Positions 58,525-64,000 of a stretch of DNA of 64,000 nucleotides are shown piece by piece (position 1 is the first letter of the stretch; the number at the start of each line of letters is the position of its first letter). Source of the DNA: Astropecten irregularis (taxonomy: Eukaryota > Echinodermata > Asteroidea > Paxillosida > Astropectinidae); NCBI GenBank assembly GCA_963971285.1, contig OZ020254.1, positions 13,330,001-13,394,000 of the forward strand. Reading direction: 5' to 3'. The notes under the pieces are model-generated. The model searched no databases. It saw only the letters and a list, made by a program, of their open reading frames with translations, and was not told where the DNA came from. The translations under genes were made by a program, and so were the position numbers.

Positions 58525-59533
58525 CAGGGTGTCCCAGAAAAAACGAAACCGAGATTCGTCAGTGTTTAGTCCTTATTTAATTTCACTTTTGATTAAAAAA
58601 TGATACATATCTGGAAAGCTTATTTCCTCAGCTTTCATTTGGTACCATTCATATGATCCATACTGCACGCATGAGTGAGTAAAGACAATATGAAGCAAGG
58701 CTATCCAAAAGTAATTTGCACAACGATATTTTTATTTTTTTTAAATAATCACATTTCTAGAAACTACATTTCCTGGCCTTTCAAATGATGCCTCAGTCAA
58801 GAAAAATGAGCAAGGGATGACAGAGATATCTGCCTTTAAAATGGATTGAAAATTCATGTTTTTCAAATCCTTCGTTTATACCTGACCGATTTTGCATGAT
58901 TGGATGCGGATCCATTATGTCCATTAAGAACGTGTTGAAAACCCTGAAAACCCTTCTTTCTAGCTCGGATTTATTCACTAAGTCTTTCTTTTCTATTCTT
59001 TTTATTCACATAAGCGTGAAGTATGAATCTCATGAGAGGTATGTAATTGAAGAGGTGAACTAAGCTTTCTAGATGTATCATTTATTAATCAAGATTGTGT
59101 GATTAATCATAACAAGTTTATTCAATCTCCGCATACTTTCATGGGAAAAATCGGTTAGGTGTGAAAAAGGATTTGAAAAAAAAATCAACAACAACAACAA
59201 TAAAAATTCAATCCATATTTAAAGGCAGATATCTCTGTCATCCCTTGCTCATTTTCCTTGACTGAGGCATCATTTGAAAGGCCAGAAAATGTAGTTTCTA
59301 GAAATGTGATTGATTCTTTAAAATAAAAATATCGTTGTGCAAATTACTTTTTGATAACCTTGCTTCATATTGTCTTTACTCACTCATGCGTGAAGTATGG
59401 CTCATATGAATGGTATCAAATGAAAGCTGAGGAAATAAGCTTTCCAGATATGTGTCATTTATTATTCAAAAATGAAATTAAAATAGGATTAAACACTGAC
59501 AAATCTCGGTTTCGTTTTTTCTGGGACACCCTG
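58525..59533. mobile_element. 1.0 kb mariner-type foldback element
   Basis: CAGGGTGTCCCAGAAAAAAC at the left and GTTTTTTCTGGGACACCCTG at the right, with TA on both flanks (58523-58524, 59534-59535). The arms pair over about 400-480 bases (for example GATACATATCTGGAAAGCTT with AAGCTTTCCAGATATGTGTC). The loop is AT-rich. No transposase is encoded. It is unrelated inside to the copy at 6165 but shares the terminal motif. Confidence 0.85.
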
Positions 59534-59599
59534 TATAGTGTCAGAAAATGCCAGGTATTTGCAAAGCTATAAGCAAAGACAAACTTGAAAAATTTGGCC

Positions 59600-59756
59600 A
59601 ATTTCAACATTTGCTGAGCAAGTCTTCCTTGATCAAACAGGATAACCACCAAATGTTCATGTGATATTTACTGCTTTTGATTAGTATTTCGCTGGCAAAG
59701 TGATTTTATTTACCAAGGATTTTGGTGCTCAAGCAGCTTCATGAAATTGGCCTCAG
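59600..59756. repeat. family E MITE, left end missing
   Basis: CAAGTCTTCCTTGATCAAAC, AATGTTCATGTGATATTTAC and a right end CAGCTTCATGAAATTGGCC. Confidence 0.65.
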
Positions 59757-59916
59757 TTCATCATTCAAAATTTCCTAGGTGCCAAACAGTCAAAAGGGTA
59801 ATACCATAAGCAAAGATTGTAACAGCATGATTTTGTAATTTGTATGAGTTTTATTTTGCATTAATTTATTTCAATGTCCCTCAAAGTAAAAAAAAAGTCA
59901 TATCATCAATTACTGA

Positions 59917-60280
59917 TTAAAGTTAGTATCATACTTTGGTAAGAAACCAAAACAGAAATGTTCACAGATTTATGTATAACTTACAGGGTATGAAGATGGT
60001 GGTGGTAGAAACATACCGTTAAATTTAGTCCGCCTGAAATGATGTATTTATCCAGAAAGTAGTAAAACAACGACCAAAAATCTTTTTGATCTTTTAAAAG
60101 ACCAAAATAAAAGAGAAAAGACTTAAGAAATACCAGTGGCCGTTTTCGCTGTTTTCTCAAAAAGTGGGCAACGTATGGGACTGAAATTTTCACAGATTAC
60201 CTTTATTGTATCTTCCTTGATATTTTTGCCCACGAATCTGTATTTCTTTGACAAAAACCAAAGTATGATACTACCTTTAA
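59917..60280 (+). mobile_element. TTAA-A MITE with duplicated flank
   Basis: TTAAAGTTAGTATCATACTT to AAAGTATGATACTACCTTTAA. AAAAAAGTCATATCATCAAT... before the element recurs after it at about 60287-60330, interrupted by AAAAAAAGACAT. Confidence 0.9.
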
Positions 60281-60605
60281 AGTTAAAAAAAAGTCATATC
60301 ATCAAAAAAAGACATCAATTACTGATTAAGGCCGGCCAATTGCAAACCAATCCTTGTGGAAGCAGACTGTAATCAAAACCATGCAGGTTAGGAACTTTCA
60401 AATGCTTGATCCGTTTCGCATTGAAAACTGTAGGAAACGTTAAATATACTGATTTCGCATTATAGAGTGTACTTTCATGGCATCAACAAGGTCTAAACGC
60501 AATATACTAATTGTCTCTCAATTCTCAAACTACTGTAGTTTTAATTGTCACAATGGACAAATAGCTTGATTGTTTAAAAACAAAACACTGTCATGGTACC
60601 AATGG

Positions 60606-60962
60606 TTAAAGGTACTATCATATTCTGCTAGGAAACCAAAACAGATTTATGTATACCTTACCGGGTATAAAGATACGCCTGGTAATTTTTCTACCGGAAA
60701 GCTGTATGTTTTAAGAAATGATAAAAAAAAACAAAATACCAAAAAATAGTTTGGATCTCCGAGATCAAAACCTCACAAAAGACACAATCACAATTACATT
60801 ACAATTTCGCGTAACAATAATTGCAACGGATTTTTGGGCTATTTTCTACTGTTTCTATTGACCAGAAAACGGTTACAGGTTTGTTTTTTCCATGAAAAAT
60901 GTTCTATCAACAATTATGTTCTATCAACTTTAGCAAAGTACTTTATGATAAAGTAACTTTAA
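60606..60962 (+). mobile_element. TTAA-C MITE
   Basis: TTAAAGGTACTATCATATTC to GATAAAGTAACTTTAA; centre TTGGATCTCCGAGATCAAAA. Confidence 0.8.
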
Positions 60963-61236
60963 TATTGTGCTGCCAAGTTTACCAGCGAGCGTGCATAGAT
61001 AGTCAAAGCGTGGGAACCTGGTTAATGTTCAACCACTGATGGGTGTACCGTTTTCTGGACTTTGAAGGCAGAAAAGGGAACATCATGCAGTTTCCATGGT
61101 GATATTTTATATCATTCCAGATGTTCTAAAAATTTAAAGCTAAAAATAGTGGCATTTAATGACACTTAATAATTTGAAGAGTACTAAACTTCATTACAAA
61201 AATACTCACGAGTTATAAACCAGATTATCTTCATTA

Positions 61237-61595
61237 TTAAAGGTATAGTATCATACTTTGGTAGCATACCGAAACAGAAATCTTAACAGATTTACCTATC
61301 ACTTACAGGGTATAAAGATGATGATGGTAGAAACATACCGTTAAAATGTTTCCGCCTGAAATGCTGTATTTATCCAGAAAAGAGTAAAACCAGTGACTAA
61401 AAATAAATTTTGAGCTTTAAAAGATCAAAAATAACGGTGAAAAAATTTAAGAAATAATGAGGGCATTTCTTCAAAAAGTGGCCACTGTATGGGACTGAGA
61501 ATTTCACAGGTAACTGTTACTGTATCTTCCTTGATATTTGTGCCCATGAATCTGCATTTCTTTGCAAAAACCAAAGTATGATACTACCTTTTTAA
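61237..61595 (+). mobile_element. TTAA-A MITE downstream of NK4
   Basis: TTAAAGGTATAGTATCATAC to AAGTATGATACTACCTTTTTAA; the centre is degraded (GAGCTTTAAAAGATCAAA). Confidence 0.85.
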
Positions 61596-62071
61596 GTTTC
61601 TCTTTGAGGAAAAAACCTCCTTTCCTTGCATTTTAATAATTTAATATTATTACGTTTACTCTAAGAATGTTGTTATTTATGGATAATATAAACAGTACGA
61701 CAAGTGCGTGCGGTTTCAACGCCAATAATGCAGTACCGCGCAGAATAACATAGGTGTATATTATGGAAGAACGGGGATGGTTGCTGGTTCAAGTTCAACA
61801 ATCAAGTTCCTGGAGCAAAGGGTCTCTTGAAAACCACACAACCTCTAAGGGATTCATATAAGCACTGTGCGTTACCTCAAGCCTAACAAGAAACTACATG
61901 GTGCTTGTCACAATCCCTTCACATCACCACTGGGGATGTCCACTGTATTCAATGATGTCTTATCCAATTTTGAGAAGATTTGCAATCTCTAGACTATTTC
62001 TGTAGTCTAAGTTTTAGAGTCATCAATCACTAAAAGTTGTAAAGTTCTGGATCGTGACTCTATTGGCAGTT
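61596..62071. other. probable NK4 3' UTR and flank
   Basis: Directly follows the NK4 stop on the minus strand. No canonical AATAAA is evident; ATTAAA variants lie near 61630-61645. No other gene is seen. Confidence 0.35.
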
Positions 62072-62718
62072 TCACCACGTTCTGACTGCTTGCTGTATTG
62101 AAGGCTGGGTGTAGACACTGGTACTGTTCACGTGTGGGCCCACTGATCCGGATGCCAGACTACCGGCGTACGAACACGCTGAATTGACATACCGGCCGGT
62201 CGAGCCGACCGAGTTGGCACCGGTGCTGTAGCCGCCGGCGCAGGCCGTGAAGCCGTAGGGTGGTGGAGGAGGGGGCTGCGGCACGGCGTGACTGGGGGAG
62301 GTAGCAGCCCCTAGACCCCCTATACACGGCTTACCGTCGCGGACCAGCACTGGCACGGCCACCCTTCGGGGTGGGAACTGGCCTCCCGCCGCTAGCTCCA
62401 GGCTCTTGTCCTGCCTCTGCCGTTTGCTCTTATAGCGACGGTTCTGGAACCAGATCTTGACCTGGGTCGGGGTGAGCTTGAGCAGGGTAGCTAGCTGGTC
62501 TCTCTCCGGGGCCGACAGGTAGCGCTGCTGCTTGAAGCGACGCTCCAACTCGTAGACCTGAGCCTGGGAGAATAGCACGCGAGGCTTGCGACGCTGACGG
62601 GACTTGGTGGGCTGCTTGTCCCCGCAACCCGCTCCTCCTACTTGGTGATGGTGGCTCGGGGGATGAACCCTCTTTTGGTCGACCGACCGACTGACTTCAT
62701 GGCAAGACATTGATGTGA
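62072..62718 (-). CDS. nkx2-5: NK4 / tinman (Nkx2-5 type) homeobox gene, last coding exon only
   Basis: The exon opens at a TTTGTTTCAG acceptor (62720-62719 is the AG, minus strand) in phase 1 and ends with TGA at 62074-62072, giving 214 visible residues. Visible residues 42-101 are the homeodomain ([20 protein letters not shown] to KRQRQ) with W48, F49, N51 and NK2-class Tyr54. QRQDKSLEL right after it is typical of Nkx2-5/tinman and not of Nkx2-1 or 2-2. Residues about 115-131 are the NK2-specific domain ([15 protein letters not shown]). The tail is rich in Ser, Gly and Tyr and ends RTW. The TN-domain exon is not found up to 64000, so the intron exceeds 1.28 kb and the gene is partial here. 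NK4 is a core heart and visceral-mesoderm regulator in bilaterians. Confidence 0.93.
62414..62593 (-). other. nkx2-5: NK4 homeobox (180 bp)
   Basis: Uninterrupted in the last exon, with [18 protein letters not shown] at its end. Vertebrate Nkx2-5 also has its entire homeobox in exon 2. Confidence 0.94.
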
Positions 62719-62961
62719 CTGAAACAAACCAAAAAGCAGACAAATCTGATTATACACCTTCGAACATGAATCCGAAACTATCCCGAATTTATAACTTTAG
62801 TAAAACAAGAAACTTGAGGGTAAAACCAAAAACTTGAGAACAAAATCAAAAAGTGAAAGGTTAAACAAATGCCGAATTCTTCATTTCACATGATCCTTAA
62901 AATGCCACAAAGACAGTTTTCTTTACAATTTAGTTTGGATGATGTTTTGATTTAGTCGATC

Positions 62962-63110
62962 AGGGGTCCATTTCACGAAACACTAAGACTAATCTTAAAC
63001 GTGAATCAATCTTAAGCAAAATGTGATGTCACAATAGATATTATGGTGATACTGACAATTCATCTTAAGATAAATCTTACTATTCTTAGTGTTTCGTGAA
63101 ATCAGCCCCA
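62962..63110. mobile_element. small inverted-repeat MITE in the NK4 intron
   Basis: GGGGTCCATTTCACGAAACA and CTAAGACTAATCTTAA on the left pair with TTAAGATAAATCTTACTATT and CTTAGTGTTTCGTGAAATCA on the right. The tip resembles families D and E (a G-run, then ATTTCA), but the interior differs. Confidence 0.75.
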
Positions 63111-63302
63111 TAAGTAATACTGTATAAAGACGTTGCAAGACAGGGAAGCAATACGATAATAAATATGAACTATTTCTGCACTTCATGTACTGAAGGAGTT
63201 AAGATTTAAATGCAAAAAGAGTCAACCATTTCTATGGAGATTTATTTCAGTTTTTCTGTGGCTCGTTCGTAACTGAAGAATGGTTGTCACTAAACTGTAT
63301 GG

Positions 63303-63545
63303 GGACAAATTCATAGGGCTGCTTAAATAAGCACAAATAATTGCTTCAGCACCAAAACCTTGGTAAATAAAATCAGTTTGCCAGCCAAAACCCCTTGCCT
63401 TGTGAATGTTATGCTCACCAAGCAATGGCCGAATCCAAGTCAAAAGCAGTAAACTTCACAAGAAAATTGTAATCCTGTTTGATCAAGGAAGACTTTTCAT
63501 GCTTAAGCAAATGTTGTGCTTAAGCAGCTCTATGAAATTGGTCCC
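63303..63545. mobile_element. family E MITE in the NK4 intron
   Basis: GGACAAATTCATAGGGCTGC at the left, TTAAGCAGCTCTATGAAATT at the right, interior GATCAAGGAAGACTTTTCAT. Confidence 0.75.
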
Positions 63546-64000
63546 TGTACTCAATCCCGTAAGGGTAAAGCCACTTCTACTGCTCTGTGCGTTATACCCA
63601 TCGTGCGTCTTGCTCCACTATTTATTTATCAATCTTCAGGAGGCCTCTTTAAAACCGCCCCCACTTGAGCGCCAAGCGCATCATACTTGAGCGCCCAGCA
63701 ATCGTATACTTGAGCGCCAAGCGATCATATACTTGCCAAAGCCAATATTGCACATAGACTCTCTCCTAGCAAGTCATATGTAGGCCCTCTTTGTAGGACT
63801 ATTATTGAACGAAAAGTGAAAATCCACCTCTAGTTTAAAGGTACACTGTTGAAATTGTTGTAAACTGTGCCCTGCTTGGCAAGCACTTCAATATCTGTGG
63901 ACATCCAGTGCCGCAAAGAGGAGTGCAGTGCTCAAGTGACCCTAATCAATGTAAAGTGCTGGTGCTCAAGTGTTGAACAAGGAATTGGGGACTAGCCGCT
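63546..64000. promoter_or_regulatory. candidate NK-site cluster in the NK4 intron/upstream region
   Basis: TCAAGTG, the classic NK2/tinman site, occurs at 63662-63668 (minus), 63932-63938 and 63966-63972 (plus), with a near match TGAAGTG at 63884-63890 (minus). 63662-63735 is also a short tandem repeat of about 23 bp (ACTTGAGCGCC-AGCG-ATC). Binding is inferred from motif only. Confidence 0.35.

Overview
This is animal nuclear DNA: spliced genes with canonical GT/AG introns, long intergenic spacers packed with short inverted-repeat transposons and tRNA-derived SINEs, and no operon structure. The protein matches are to deuterostome-like CHMP7, Nkx3-2/bagpipe and Nkx2-5/tinman (NK4). The many short TAGGCCTA-type palindromes and the repeat types make an invertebrate deuterostome, most likely an echinoderm such as a sea star, my best guess. 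That placement is inference.

Layout. (1) 1-8969: a Harbinger-like MITE, foldback elements, then CHMP7 (ESCRT-III) on the + strand. It has nine coding exons that splice in frame to 442 residues, and its introns hold a mariner-type foldback, TTAA-MITEs and a hAT element with an internal minisatellite. (2) About 9-36 kb: no gene recognised. This part holds MITEs, SINEs, a 1.3 kb Harbinger-like element, a long inverted repeat and several non-repeat blocks that could be regulatory. (3) 36237-38595, minus strand: a complete two-exon NK3/bagpipe homeobox gene of 334 residues. (4) About 39-62 kb: repeats and gene-free spacer, including a pair of adjoining perfect palindromes at 52.2 kb. (5) 62072-62718, minus strand: the last coding exon of an NK4/tinman (Nkx2-5-like) gene with homeodomain, NK2-specific domain and C-terminus. 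Its first exon lies beyond the right edge.

The gene content is the main result. NK3 and NK4 side by side on one strand are the bagpipe-tinman core of the ancestral NK cluster. CHMP7 lies on the NK3 side and points the opposite way, which matches, as I recall it, the human 8p21 order CHMP7 - NKX3-1 - NKX2-6 with the same relative strands. NK4 and NK3 proteins are transcription factors of mesoderm, heart and gut muscle. CHMP7 is a general nuclear-envelope and endosomal ESCRT factor, so its linkage is more likely positional (regulatory block or inertia) than functional.

Repeats make up much of the spacer. The dominant family is a roughly 350-390 bp TTAA-flanked MITE with three subfamilies, called A, B and C here. 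It has at least 25 copies, about 8.7 kb by my boundaries. Three times two copies abut and share a single TTAA.
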